The notes under the pieces were generated by a model. It did no database searches and had not been told where the DNA came from. It saw only the letters and a program-made list of their open reading frames with translations. From positions 113,857,036-113,921,035 of the forward strand of contig NC_030677.2 in assembly GCF_000004195.4 (NCBI RefSeq): a DNA stretch of 64,000 bases. Reading direction: 5' to 3'. Of this stretch, positions 1 to 10,493 are shown in pieces. The stretch comes from Xenopus tropicalis. Taxonomy: Eukaryota > Chordata > Amphibia > Anura > Pipidae. The translations under genes were made by a program, and so were the position numbers. Each line of letters opens with the position of its first letter. The stretch's first letter is position 1.

Positions 1-59
1 GTGACACATAAAATATGAGATTCAGAGATTAAATCAGTGGTATTCTGTATTTTATTATT

Positions 60-660
60 AATTTTTTTATTTTGTTTTGCAATAGATACAGAATAAATCT
101 ACATTTGTTGCAGGGGGTGGACATCTCACCTTAGACCAGCATCTGACATGAGAGTTAACCTACAAATAAAAGAAAAAAAATGATAGGAAACAGAAACTTA
201 TTAAAACTGTCTTCCATGGGTCAAAGAAAATGAAAGTATATAAATCTTTGAGCTAAAACATGTTAGTGGGGACATCAGTTAAGCATAGAAATTGTGAACC
301 TTCATTCTGTTAAGGCCCCTATATTTAATCCAGGGATCCCATATTTTCCTAAAGGCATCATAGCGCTCCGATGCAATGCCAGTGAGTCGCACTATTGCTA
401 AATAATTATATAACCTGATTTTAACTTGTTGAATATCTAATAAATTTGTCTGAAAATATATTCTTAATTAGTAAACGCGTATATTATTCCCACCTGCAAT
501 GCTTTTATGTAACATTGCTTCAGCCGGGGATTTCTGATATATAAGGTCTGTAACACTAGTAATAATAATATAAATCCTGGTCCAAAACCTGGTAGCTTTT
601 GGACAATGCTACCCAAGGTATTCTGTATTTTAATGACTTCTGTCATTAAAATGTTCTGTG
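60..660 (-). pseudogene. Old L1 LINE 3' end (ORF2 C-terminal remnant)
   Basis: Read on the minus strand, 464-646 is open and continues with frameshifts toward 290. Pieces such as FRKIWDPWIKY and IRNPRLKQCYIKAL resemble the extreme C-terminal part of L1 ORF2, and can be compared with EKVWSKWDYFI in the L1 at 50.7 kb. T-rich DNA at 40-80 would fit a minus-strand tail. The fragment is decayed and non-functional. The similarity is by eye only; the 5' boundary and subfamily are not resolved. Confidence 0.42.
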
Positions 661-922
661 GTAGCAGAACATTTCACTATTGAAGGGGGTCATGGAGAGC
701 CACCGTCTTTGTTTTGTGGGCCAAGGTGCACAAGCTGCAAAACAACATTCTGGAGTTAGCACTATTTGCCTGGTACAGACTTTTTATGGCACTACAAATG
801 GGCTCTAGTGAAGACCTACTTCTATTTGCCGCTATTGACAATATTACTATTTCTTATCTAATTTTGGCATGTTATACAGCAACTGGGGAGATACCCTTTA
901 CCTTTTCAAAATGACAATACAG
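661..922. other. Unassigned DNA
   Basis: I see no gene, repeat terminus or regulatory signal that I can support. Confidence 0.4.
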
Positions 923-1332
923 TTAAAGGGACAGTAACACTAAAAAATGAAAGAGCTTTAAAGTAATAAAAATATAATGCACTGTTGCCCTGCACTGGTA
1001 AAACTGGTGTGTTCGCTACAGTAACACTTCTATAATTTATATAATAAGCTGCTGTGTAGCCCTGGGGGCAGCCGTTCAAGCTGTAAAAAAGGCACAGGTT
1101 ACATAACAGATAAGTTCTGTAGAATACAATAGTGTTTTATCTGTTATCTGCTATGTGCCTGTGCCTTTTCTCCTTTGAATGGCTGCCTCCATGGCTACAT
1201 AGCAGCTTATTTATATAAATTATAGTAGACTTTCTGAAGTAAATACACAACTTTTACCAGTGCAGGGCAGCAGCACATTATATTTTAGTTACTTTTATAC
1301 ACTTTCATTTTTTGGTTTTACTGTTCCTTTAA
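923..1332. mobile_element. T2/Kolobok-type MITE (palindromic)
   Basis: The element starts TTAAAGGGACAGTAACAC and ends in the inverted sequence CTGTTCCTTTAA. The arms pair over most of the 410 bp: the CTGCTGTGTAGCC and GCACAGGTTACATAAC blocks on the left recur inverted on the right. TTAAAGG termini with TTAA flanks are the hallmark of the Xenopus T2 (Kolobok-related) MITE family. No coding capacity is present. Confidence 0.8.
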
Positions 1333-2739
1333 TGGCTTTGAGGGGTCGAGTAAATATGTACTTTTGTTGAGAGACCTTTTTTTATATATTGAGCAAGGAA
1401 CAATGCCTTCTTGAAATGGCCTGTGTGGATGTCGTCCCTATCTGATATATTTGGGCATTTCTGTGCACGTAAAAAAGGTAATACATTCTTACAAAATGCT
1501 ATTGAGTTCTCTATTAAGTGCTGGTTTAATATTATAGAGAATTGGTCGCCTTACTGTTTGCTTCAAATGGCACGGGGGGAAGTTCAAGGCAGAAAGCACA
1601 GTGTACTTGCATCCTTGTTATTGTTTCTGAAATGACTTTACCTCGGCAGCTTGAAGGTATTATCTTTCTGTTGCTTGAATATTATTACAGATTCCCTTTG
1701 TAAATCATGTATTTTGTTTAGTTTTTCGTATTGCTTGTTTAGATGAGTTGTCAGTACGTCAGCCTCTTCAGCAACACAACCAATAGGGAATTTTAACCAA
1801 AATTATATTTATATCTTTTTATTTGTATTTAATTCAAAGTCCTCAGTTCACTGTTGAGTATCTAATCATTAAACTTGCAAGCCGAGCACTGGAATAATAG
1901 TCCAAACACAAGTTAGAGATGAGGTTTGTGTATCCATTTCGTAGCCGGCTGACTGTCATAGCTATTTTTTTTTCCTTCACTCCATCAATGCTCCTTTTGT
2001 TTGTACACATTTCTTACCTGAACTTTTATTTTTATGCCAAGACATTGTGAGTTATTCCATTATTAATTGAAAGCAGCCACCCATTTCTTCTCAAACACGT
2101 CTACATTCTTAGGGCTTCAAAGGTCTGGAGCTGTTCATCGTCAATAGATTATTATGACTAGCACAGTATGGTCTTTAAATTGTAGTCTGATTACCTGTGG
2201 ATTTATTGTTCACTGGGATTTTAGAAAGGAAATACCGGCCGAGACTGACTGTGGTCTACACGTCTTCCTACCAACTTATGTATTAGAACTTTACCCAGCA
2301 AACTAAAACCCTTGACTAAACAAGAGCCCTCAGCATGCTTAACACAACAAATTAGACAGAAAACCAATGAGCAACCACTTCTATTGGTTTAGGAATATTT
2401 AGTATGTTGCTACAGCATTTTACTGGAGAAATAGCCAGCAACTACAAAGATCCTAGTTAGGAGCAATGGCATGTGGGACACTTTGGCCACATCTCATTGT
2501 AGTGGAGATCAAAATACCTATGGAGCATCTCACATTGCTTCCATTGACATCCCTTGGTAGTGCAGAGGGTAGCTCTAAATGCAAGATTATCATCAGAAAA
2601 TGTGCCATTTTGTTTCAAGATTAGAATTGGCCTGGGTAACCCACTAAACATCCCCTTGATCTTTCTTTTGTGGGCAATATTTTTGCAACCCAGCATGCAC
2701 ACTGGGGTGTGATGTTTGTGCAATTAAAGAATTCCCTAA
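1333..2739. other. Unassigned, apparently unique DNA
   Basis: AT-rich sequence. The open frames at 1411-1635, 2457-2723 and 2621-2887 have no recognisable motif and no splice context that I trust. The last of these runs into the next MITE. Confidence 0.4.
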
Positions 2740-3028
2740 AAGTGGCCATACACGTACCAATTTTCACTCTTTTGTGCGACCATTGCTGAATCGCCAGATA
2801 AGGAGGTATAAACAATAGGAATTCTACCTCCTTCTTCCGATTCAGCCCTGAATATACATTTAGTTGGGCACCTTCAATGGCGCCCAATCAAAATCTTTTA
2901 ACCCACAAGTCGACTGATATCCGCAGCCTTGTGCGATATCGGTCGACATGTCGAGCCGCCATACACGCACCAAATATCATACGAAACGAGGTTTCATACG
3001 ATATCATTGGTGCATGTATGGCCAGTTT
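2740..3028. mobile_element. Palindromic MITE, GGCCATACACG-ended family
   Basis: The left end AGTGGCCATACACG and the right end TGTATGGCCAGTTT are inverted copies. Internal blocks include an AGGAGGTA stretch, a TTCAGCCCTGAA palindrome and CGATATCGGTCGACATG. Sequence of the same family recurs at 21080 and 22456. Flanks read CTAAA and TTTAAG, consistent with insertion at a TTAA- or TAA-like site. The superfamily is not certain. Confidence 0.7.
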
Positions 3029-3266
3029 AAGTGTATAGCCTTGCATATCTAGCCTGTATAGGGATAAATCAGAACTGTGCTTGGTCCACTACAGGAAAGT
3101 CTGTAATTAGCTAAGGGGCAGTTAACAAATCGGTGGTGCTCATTTATCAACATTAGGCAAAGATGCACCTGAGCAGTAACCCTCAGCTAATCAGTAATTA
3201 GCTTTTTTTTCAGTCATCTGCAGGTAGAATAATGAAGGCAAATGTTTGGTTGCCATGGGTTACTGC

Positions 3267-3447
3267 CCAAGCCTCGTGAGTCTTTTTCGGCGATTTCCCG
3301 AAATTGCGCCGCCGCGTGTGCCATCCCTCCAGCGACTTACATTGTCGTCGGTGGGATGGCAGGGGAAGGCAACTCGGGGAGATTAGTCACCCGCAAACAG
3401 GGGGTTTTGTCGCGGGTGACTAATCTCCCCGTGTGCCAGAGCCCTTA
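3267..3447. mobile_element. Half copy of a Harbinger-like MITE
   Basis: The right end TCTCCCCGTGTGCCAGAGCCC followed by TTA matches the right arm of the full element at 35370-35687, including the GTGCCATCCC block and the GCGACAAA-type subterminal hairpin. The left outer arm is missing, so this is a truncated copy. Confidence 0.6.
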
Positions 3448-4014
3448 ATGCCGGCTGTTACTATAACAAGATTTGTATTGGGCATAAGCAGCCTGTTGTC
3501 GGTGTAGTGACGACAGCTTCTGTTTGTGCCAGAATAACAATAGGTGTAAGGAGCCAAGTTATAATTGTAAAAGGTGAAATTGCTTTCCATCCAAAAACTG
3601 TATATAATATACAGTAGCTCCTCTGTTTGGAGTAGGTAATTAAACTGGAGACAAAGGCTTATAATATTTGAGTTATTTAGCTGGTTTCAGCTTGATGAAT
3701 CCAACAGTAATAAAGTTTTGGATGCTTATATCTCTCAGATCAATATTTTCTTGGAAGTAGTACCTTGTGAAAATAACTCATTTGGTGTTGGCATTGATTC
3801 ATTGAAAGATACAAATGACATCATGTTTTAGACAATAATTCATTATTTACTTATTGGCCCTTAATGCATTTTTGGGAAATGTACTTCAGTACTACTTTCT
3901 TCATCTTGGAACAACATTTTTTACATTTGCAGTATTATTAGGGAGAATATTAGTTAATATTTTAAAGCATGTTTTAGTAACTTGGAGAAAACTATATATC
4001 CATGCCTCTTATAC
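3448..4014. other. Unassigned DNA
   Basis: No supported feature. The open frame at 3854-4060 has no recognisable content and ends in the neighbouring hAT element. Confidence 0.4.
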
Positions 4015-4022
4015 CCTTAATG

Positions 4023-4218
4023 CAGGGGTGGCCAGACTTTTTCATTCCGCTGTCGACTGATGCCGGGGAATGGGGAAGTGTGGCGTGAATGCGTACGTAC
4101 GCGATACAGTGTATGTACGCATTCACGTAGCACTTCCACATCCCCGTCTTCATTGCAGTCCACCAGTTTTCCACGGGGGATCGACTGGTGGACCGTCATC
4201 GACGTACTGGCCACCCTG
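4023..4218. mobile_element. hAT MITE with 8-bp target duplication
   Basis: The ends are CAGGGGTGGCCA and TGGCCACCCTG, flanked by perfect 8-bp direct repeats CCTTAATG at 4015-4022 and 4219-4226. An 8-bp duplication and CAGGGG...GGCC ends define a hAT element. The 196-bp body is largely a hairpin (GCGTGAATGCGTACGTACG against its inverse). It is non-autonomous. Confidence 0.88.
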
Positions 4219-4330
4219 CCTTAATGGTACTGCACTGGGCAAATCCATAATAGAGAATGATCTTACTTGGAGCCCTTGTAGACTTGGCTGTAACAAGCAA
4301 TGACACTTAGCAGCTGCAAGGGCAAACAAG

Positions 4331-4935
4331 GTTTTCAGCTAGAATATGCTATTCAGTTTTGGTCTCCAGTGGTCAAACAGAATATTATTGAATTAGTGAG
4401 GGTCTAAAAAAGGGCAAGGAAGCTAATAAAGGAATCGAAAGCCTCAGTGATGAAGAAAGACTGGCCAAGTTGGGTCTGTTTATGCTGGAGAAGATGCGAT
4501 TAAGGGAGCATATGGTAACTATGTATAAATACGAAAGGGGATCTTGTAATTACTCAAATGCTTTACTTACCAGTAGGTAGTAACTATTCTGGTTAGAAAA
4601 AAGGCAGTTCCATGTAAATGTTTTTTTAACAGTGACAGCTGTGATGTTGTCGAATTCTGTTTTTGAACCAGTCATATTGGCTGATGTATTAGATAGCTTC
4701 AAGAAGGTGTTGGATGGCTTTTTAGCAAGTGAGGGAATACAGGGTTATGGGAGATAGCTCACATTACAAGTTGATCCAGGGACTGGTCCGATTGCCGTCT
4801 TGGAGTCAGGAAGGAATTTTTTCCCCTCTGAGGCTAATTAGAGAGCTTCCGATTTTTTTTCTTCCTTTGGATCAGCTAGCAGTTAGGCAGATTTCATATA
4901 GGCATTAAAGGTTAACCTTAGTTACTATGTTATTT
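4331..4935 (+). pseudogene. CR1-clade LINE 3' end, decayed
   Basis: Three-frame reading gives LEYAIQFWSPVVKQNIIELVRV, then DWPSW.CLCWRR-like sequence and DPGTGPIAVLESGRNFFPSEAN, ending in ACCTTAGTTACTATGT. These are the C-terminal part of a CR1-type ORF2 and its usual 3' end, parallel to the copy at 21.5-22.1 kb. Multiple frameshifts and stops are present. Confidence 0.7.
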
Positions 4936-5212
4936 CTCAGGCTGCTTGTATTTCTTCTTAAAAATGTTCTCCATGTTTCTATGCAGTTAACTACAGTCTA
5001 GAAAAAGTACTCCAGTGCTGCATCACTCAGGGCTAATTTAATGAGCATGTGTTTCTTTATGGTTTTACAGCACAATACACATTTCCTTTCCTGTACAAAT
5101 GCAACAAAAGCATTAATAAAAATAGATTCTTTAAAAAAAAGCTGCTGAACCATGACAGAGAATGCTCTGTAATGTTGCACTGTGGGTAGATTATATAATT
5201 AGATGTCTCTAC

Positions 5213-5617
5213 TTAAAGGACAAGCTAAGTCACTTGGGGGTGCCAAAATGTTAGGCACCCCCAAGTGACTTTAATCGCTTACCTTGTACCCCGGGCTGGT
5301 GCCCCTGTTAGGAAAAAACAGCACCAGCCCGGGGTATCTGTAGCGGAGTGCTTCCTGCTTCGTTTTGCAATGACTAAACAACAGGCGCATGCGCAGTAGA
5401 GTGAAAAGCCGACTTCTCTGTTTAAGTTCGGCTTTTCACTCTACTGTGCATGCGCGTGCGACCAAAGCAGAAAGGAGGAAGCTGCAGGTACCCCGGGCTG
5501 GTGCTGTTCTCTCCAAACAGGGGCACCAGCCCAGGGTAAAAGGTAAACGATTAAAGTCACTTGGGGGTGCCTAACATTTTGGCACCCCCAAGTGACTTTG
5601 CCTTTCCTTCTCCTAAA
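5213..5617. mobile_element. T2/Kolobok-type MITE, near-perfect long palindrome
   Basis: It starts TTAAAGGACAAG and ends GCCTTTCCTTCTCCT. Arms of about 150-190 bp match closely (GTCACTTGGGGGTGCC, CCCCGGGCTGGTGC and GAGTGAAAAGCCGA each occur inverted on the other side), leaving a short centre near 5415. It contains paired GCGCATGCGC-like sites. Confidence 0.8.
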
Positions 5618-5943
5618 GCAGATCATTAATCAATGTTTTCTCACTCCTTTTGTGTGCTGAATTGATTCACTTATTATAGGCCTGCTGATCATTAGAAGAC
5701 ATTTATCACATTTTAAAACAGAAACTGTTGCTTTTCTTAAGAGTATCAGTGTAGAGAATTGTGATTCCCTCAAGAAGAAGACTTTAATATCGAAATTACC
5801 TATTTCATGTTCTCCTCATTCAGCTTCAAGTTTTGCTGGTTAAAATTATTGAAGTTGTAACAGTAATGGTGCAAACTAGCTTCTTACTATATCTAGGGGC
5901 TCTGTTTCATTAGGGGAACTCCAGTTTAATATATAACTTAGAG

Positions 5944-7737
5944 CAGTGCTGTCCAACTTCTGCGGTGCCGAGGGCCGGAATTTCTCTAGCATACATGGTG
6001 GAGGGCCGCTAATGGAAGCCAGTTTTGACCACTCCCCTTTTTGAAACCACACCCACTTCAAACCACACCTATTTTAGCACAATGGTGGTAGCACAGCAAA
6101 ATCCCAAATGCTTGGTCCTTACTGTGGGGATATCAACCGTCATTCATATGTGAAAGAATTATATTATGTCATATTAAGACATACCCTTAAATCCATATGC
6201 CGCCTCCTCCTCTCCTGTGGATAGCACAGCAACCCCCAGCACATAATTACACACCTTAGGGACCATTTAATCGCTATTTCCAACTGCAAACAAACTCCCA
6301 CAACAAACCCCTGCTAGGTTCACCTCCCACAAGCAGCATAGGGCAAGCAGAGTATGGCACACACAGGCAGCACTCTGCCTGTCCTATGCTGTCTGTGTGT
6401 GCCATACTCTGCCTGCCCTTCCCTGCCTGTGTGTGCCATACTCTGCCTGTGTGTGCCATACTCTGCCTGCCCTACCCTGCCTGTGTGTGCCATACTCTGC
6501 CTGGCCTCAGCTGCCTGTGTGTGTCATGCTCTGCCTGCCCTACCCTTCCTGTGTGTGCCATACCCTCCCTGCCCTATGCTGCCTGTGTGTGCCATACTCT
6601 GCCTGCCCTATGCTGGCTGTGTGTGCCATACTCTGCCTGCCCTTAGCTGCCTGTGTACAAAATGAACCTTCACCCTTACTCCCTCAGCTCTCCAATAATC
6701 ACTCACCGCTCGGTGCACAGTGCTCAGAGGGATCGGCACCCTCTCCACAGACTCCAAACAAACAGATAGCAATGGCACTCAAGAGCTTCATACGGGACTC
6801 TGCCCTTAAAATTCTTTATTGTGGAAATGCAACGTTTCGAGGCAAAGACAGCCCCTTTGTCAAGCATAAACATACGTGAAAGTGACGGCAATATATAACC
6901 ATTCATTAACAATGATTGGCACCAATCAATTTAAACATATTAATAGTACAAACGTGATAAATCATTGAAATTTTATACAAAATACCTAATAAACCTTGCC
7001 ACACTTTAAAAAGTATATACATATAGCAGAAACATATTAAAAATGTCCAATATTACTTCATAAACTTAAATCTATTACCAAGTGACAAAAGTGTTTAATC
7101 AGTGAACCTAAAAAATATCATCGGTTTCAAAAATGTCTCAGTGCTTGCTCAATGAGCATGAATACATATCCAGTTTCAAAAGTGATTCAGTGCTGAAGAA
7201 AAGAGCAGGTCTTGCCAAATACTAAAATAAAAAACAATGTTGCTAAGTTAAAAACGTTACAAAGGTTAAAACCCTTTATCCATAAATTACAAAGTTGCAG
7301 GAAGGAAAATAATTCTTACCCTATTCATAGGTGAAAGAAAATATCTATCCCTGCAGAATGTCACAGAAGCATATTTATCTGAAATAAAGCACATAAAACA
7401 AAAAATTTTTGTTAATGTCCTATAAGAAACATATTAAAGGACATATTAAATTCATCATTTAACCCTTTAGGGTGGCGAGATTGCAACAGCCAGATCCAAT
7501 AACATTCTCTTTGTGACAATACTTTTTTTTTTTTCTTGTCCCTGGGTAAACACAATTTTCTCTAAGATCTGCCACCGTACTTGTGACACCTGATATTCCT
7601 GTGTGAAAAAATGCTTGGCCAACAAAATTTTTTTTTTGTTAATCTCAGTACTGATACCATTTAAAGCTTACACAAAGGTAGGCCATCAAAGCAGCCAGTC
7701 AGGTGGGGGGTCGCGGGCCGCCAGTTGGACAGCACTG
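5944..7737. mobile_element. Non-autonomous hAT element, 1.8 kb
   Basis: The ends CAGTGCTGTCCAACT and AGTTGGACAGCACTG are inverted repeats flanked by a perfect 8-bp duplication ACTTAGAG (5936-5943 and 7738-7745). Inside are a minisatellite (6354-6657) and a segment with GCAACGTTTCGAGGC near 6830, a motif common in frog dispersed repeats. The open frames inside are repeat artefacts and no transposase is recognisable. Confidence 0.9.
6354..6657. repeat. Minisatellite, unit about 38-39 bp (partly shorter)
   Basis: About eight imperfect copies of a unit containing GTGTGTGCCATACTCTGCCT followed by GCCCTATGCTG-like sequence. All three plus frames stay open for 80-160 codons only because the repeat lacks stops; this is not a gene. 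The array lies within the hAT element at 5944-7737. Confidence 0.85.
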
Positions 7738-7833
7738 ACTTAGAGTAATGGAGTTCCATGATGCCAATAATTTATATGTAACCACAAAAATGAAACGGCA
7801 GGAGAATTTTACACCTAAAACAAATGATAAGCA

Positions 7834-8854
7834 TTAAAGGACAAGGAAAGTCAAAATCCATTATTAAATAGTACTACTATTGCTCTGTAAAAACGCTTTA
7901 TTTCTGGCTTGCCTAATGAAAGATTTACAGAGATACACTTACTACAAACTTGTTTTAGTGAACGGCGCCGCCATCTTTAACAAAGCATGCCCACTCCCTT
8001 TCCCTCAACATCTCTACTGTGCATGTGTCCCCGCACCTGCCAGCACACCAACTCCCAGCCCACCTTCCTCCCCCGCTCCGATCATCCCCCCCCACGCCCG
8101 AACCTGCCGACTGCCTCTTGCTCTTTCAACTCCGGCAATACTGACAACTCTGACAACTCCGGCGACAACTGCCAGCACACCAACCCCGCTCCGTTCAACC
8201 CTCCGCTCAAACACCCCCCGCTCCGCTCGCCGCTTCACTAGAACCCCCCGCCGCTCCAATCACCGCTCAGCTCTGCTCCTCCCCCCCATGCCTGCCTGCC
8301 CGCACCTGCCGACTGCCTCTTGCTCTGGCAACTCCGGCAATACTGACAACTCCGGCAAAAACTGCCAGCACCACCCCCCGATCACCGCTCCGCTACCACC
8401 CCCCTGCCGCTCCAATCACCACTCAGCTCCGCTCCCCCCCCCATGCATGCTTGCCCGCACCTGCCGACTGCCTCTTGCTCTGGCAACTCCGGCAATGCTG
8501 ACAAATCCGGCGATACTGCACTCACATCACCAGTTGCCCCCCCCTCAGATCCCTGCACCTACCGGCTGCGCACACCAACTCACAGTCGCTCACCACTCAC
8601 TGCTCCTGTGGCGTCCTGTACTGTGTCGCCATGGCAACCGCGCATGTGCTAACTGAAGATCTGGTCCCAGAGTCTTTGCAGGAGCGTTGCATTACGGGAA
8701 TCTTCTCTACCCAGCTCAGTGTTTTTTCTTAATGTTTGGCTTCAGATCTTCTGAACGGGAGAAATATGGGGAGACTTAAGGGCACTGTTGGAACAACTGA
8801 AGATATGCCTGCAGCTTGAGATTAACTCTTTACTAGCCTTTCCTTCTCCTTTAA
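7834..8854. mobile_element. Long T2/Kolobok-type element with GC-rich core
   Basis: The ends TTAAAGGACAAGGAAAG and CTTTCCTTCTCCTTTAA are perfect inverted termini. The right arm (8745-8850) is the inverse of the left arm of the element at 9679. The core (8030-8560) is C-rich tandem sequence. The 258-codon frame at 7880-8656 is low-complexity Pro/Thr/Ser sequence from that core and is rejected as a gene. Confidence 0.8.
8095..8560. repeat. GC-rich tandem repeat, unit about 160-200 bp
   Basis: Three copies of a block beginning CACCTGCCGACTGCCTCTTG recur at about 8102, 8304 and 8460, each followed by GCAACTCCGGCAATACTGAC-type sequence and C-runs. The array lies inside the T2-type element. Confidence 0.75.
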
Positions 8855-8998
8855 TGATAACCAATCATTTTTTCCCCCTGCTCTTTGTTTAATGGGCTCT
8901 GCTGCAAACAGAGGAACATTAGCTTTAAAAACTAGTTAAGCACCTCTAAACTAGTGTTAACGTGTTGCAGAATGTAGTCTCTGCTGTTTGTGGCACAT

Positions 8999-9318
8999 GG
9001 GGCAGATTTATCAGAATGTGAGATTCTGAGTTTACCACAGAAAAATTCAACTACTTTCTATTTATTCTTATGGGATTGTTAGAAGCGTATTTATAAAATG
9101 GTGAACTCTAACTTTCACTTATTGATAAATACACTTTCAAAAATCATATACAATTCACTTAGGAGTGAATAGAAAGTGGGGGGACGTTTCTGTGGTAAAT
9201 GCTAAGGCTAATGTCACACAGAGAGCATTAGTCACCCATTATAGATCTCGGCTACCACAGGCAACTAACTCACTCTGTGGGACATCAGCCTAATCTCACA
9301 TTTTACAATATCTGCCCC
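8999..9318. mobile_element. MITE of the GGGGCAnATTTATCA family with nested small inverted repeat
   Basis: The outer ends GGGGCAGATTTATCAGAATG and ATTTTACAATATCTGCCCC are inverted. A second inverted pair, TAAGGCTAATGTCACACAGAG and CTCTGTGGGACATCAGCCTA, sits inside at 9203-9291. This suggests a Harbinger-like MITE inserted into the first. Related outer ends occur at 36229, 37609, 39657 and 58822. Confidence 0.65.
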
Positions 9319-9678
9319 ATAATATCTTTTATCCACATCATATATTGTATGATCTGCATCACAGTATAAATATATGCAATAACTCGTACATTTTTTAATT
9401 AATTTGGTAAAAGTCCTGTCATGGTGGTGTCATCTAAGCTAGGCTAAAATAACAAATAAATGGGGGGCCTGTAAAGCACTGTCTTAGGCGATACCAGATG
9501 TGTACTTCGCTCCTTGCTTACATTATTAAATGTGGCAGTTCTATCTTTTCTCTGCTTGGATTATTGTTATTAATTACAGACGGCTTATTTGGTCTAAATT
9601 TGTAGAGTGACACACTGTATATAAATTCCTATTACCCTGTTACTAGTGCTGATGAAGCCATTGCTAGCAGTTCACTTT
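9319..9678. other. Unassigned DNA
   Basis: No supported feature. Confidence 0.4.
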
Positions 9679-10153
9679 TTAAAAGAGAAGGAAAGGCTAA
9701 TAAGGAGTTAATCTCAAGCTGCAGGCATACCTTCAGTTCTCTCAATAGTGCCCTTAAGTCTCCCCATATTTCTCCTGTTCAGATCATCAGAAGCCTCATA
9801 GAAAAAAAATTACGCTGAGCTCTGTAAAGAAATTTCCCATTATGCCTTGCTCCTGCACCAAGACCAAGACCGGTGTACATGCGCAGTTAGTAAGACTATG
9901 AGGAAGCTTCGTGCTGATTGGCTCAGATCCACATTCCTATGGGGGGTGAGGGAGTTCTTAGCATTCTTGAGGGAGGGGGGAGCAGGAGAGAGGAGAGAGC
10001 TGCATGTCTCTGGCACAGGAACACAAAGAGACAAGAAATCCTGTTTCTTTTGATAGAGGACTCAGTGCAGCATTTCTGTGAGTGCTTCTGGCTGTATTTA
10101 CATAGACCTTTCTGATAAAGCTTACTTAGTTTTTACCTTTCTTTCTCCTTTAA
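9679..10153. mobile_element. T2/Kolobok-type element, sister of 7834-8854
   Basis: It starts TTAAAAGAGAAGGAAAGGC and ends CCTTTCTTTCTCCTTTAA. The left 100 bp (GGAGTTAATCTCAAGCTGCA and following) is the inverse of 8745-8850, so the two elements share an arm. The middle is purine-rich and non-coding. Confidence 0.72.
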
Positions 10154-10491
10154 GGCAAACAAATGTTACGTTACCCCTATGTTGAGACAACTGCAATATA
10201 CTACAAAAGAGACAAAATGAGAGAACAAAATACTGGTCACTTATATACTACCAGGAAAATATTACACCCCACATATAATTAAAAATCAGGACAAATTAAG
10301 ATCCAAAATCATTTAGCAATCCTTTAAAAAAAAAAAAAAAAAAAAAAATCAGTACCATAACTATCTTGCACAAAATGTATCCTTAGATGCAGAACAAATC
10401 ATAGGTCATTTCATTAGTATTATTTGTCCTGTATATAAGTTCAAAGTATTTATGTGATATATGTGGTAGTTATGAAAGGGCAAAACATAGT
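10154..10491. other. Unassigned DNA with an A23 tract
   Basis: An uninterrupted run of 23 A lies at 10326-10348. Nothing else is supported. Confidence 0.5.
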
Positions 10492-10493
10492 TA

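Noticed and set aside
2457..2887. Two overlapping 88-codon minus-strand frames
   Set aside because: One runs into the MITE at 2740. Neither has a motif or a usable splice context.
6354..6879. Three overlapping Cys/Leu/Pro-rich frames up to 160 codons, superficially like a cysteine-rich secreted protein
   Set aside because: Produced by the 38-bp minisatellite in all three frames.
7880..8656. 258-codon Pro/Thr/Ser-rich frame
   Set aside because: It lies in the C-rich tandem core of a T2-type element. Overlapping frames are open for the same reason and there is no domain.
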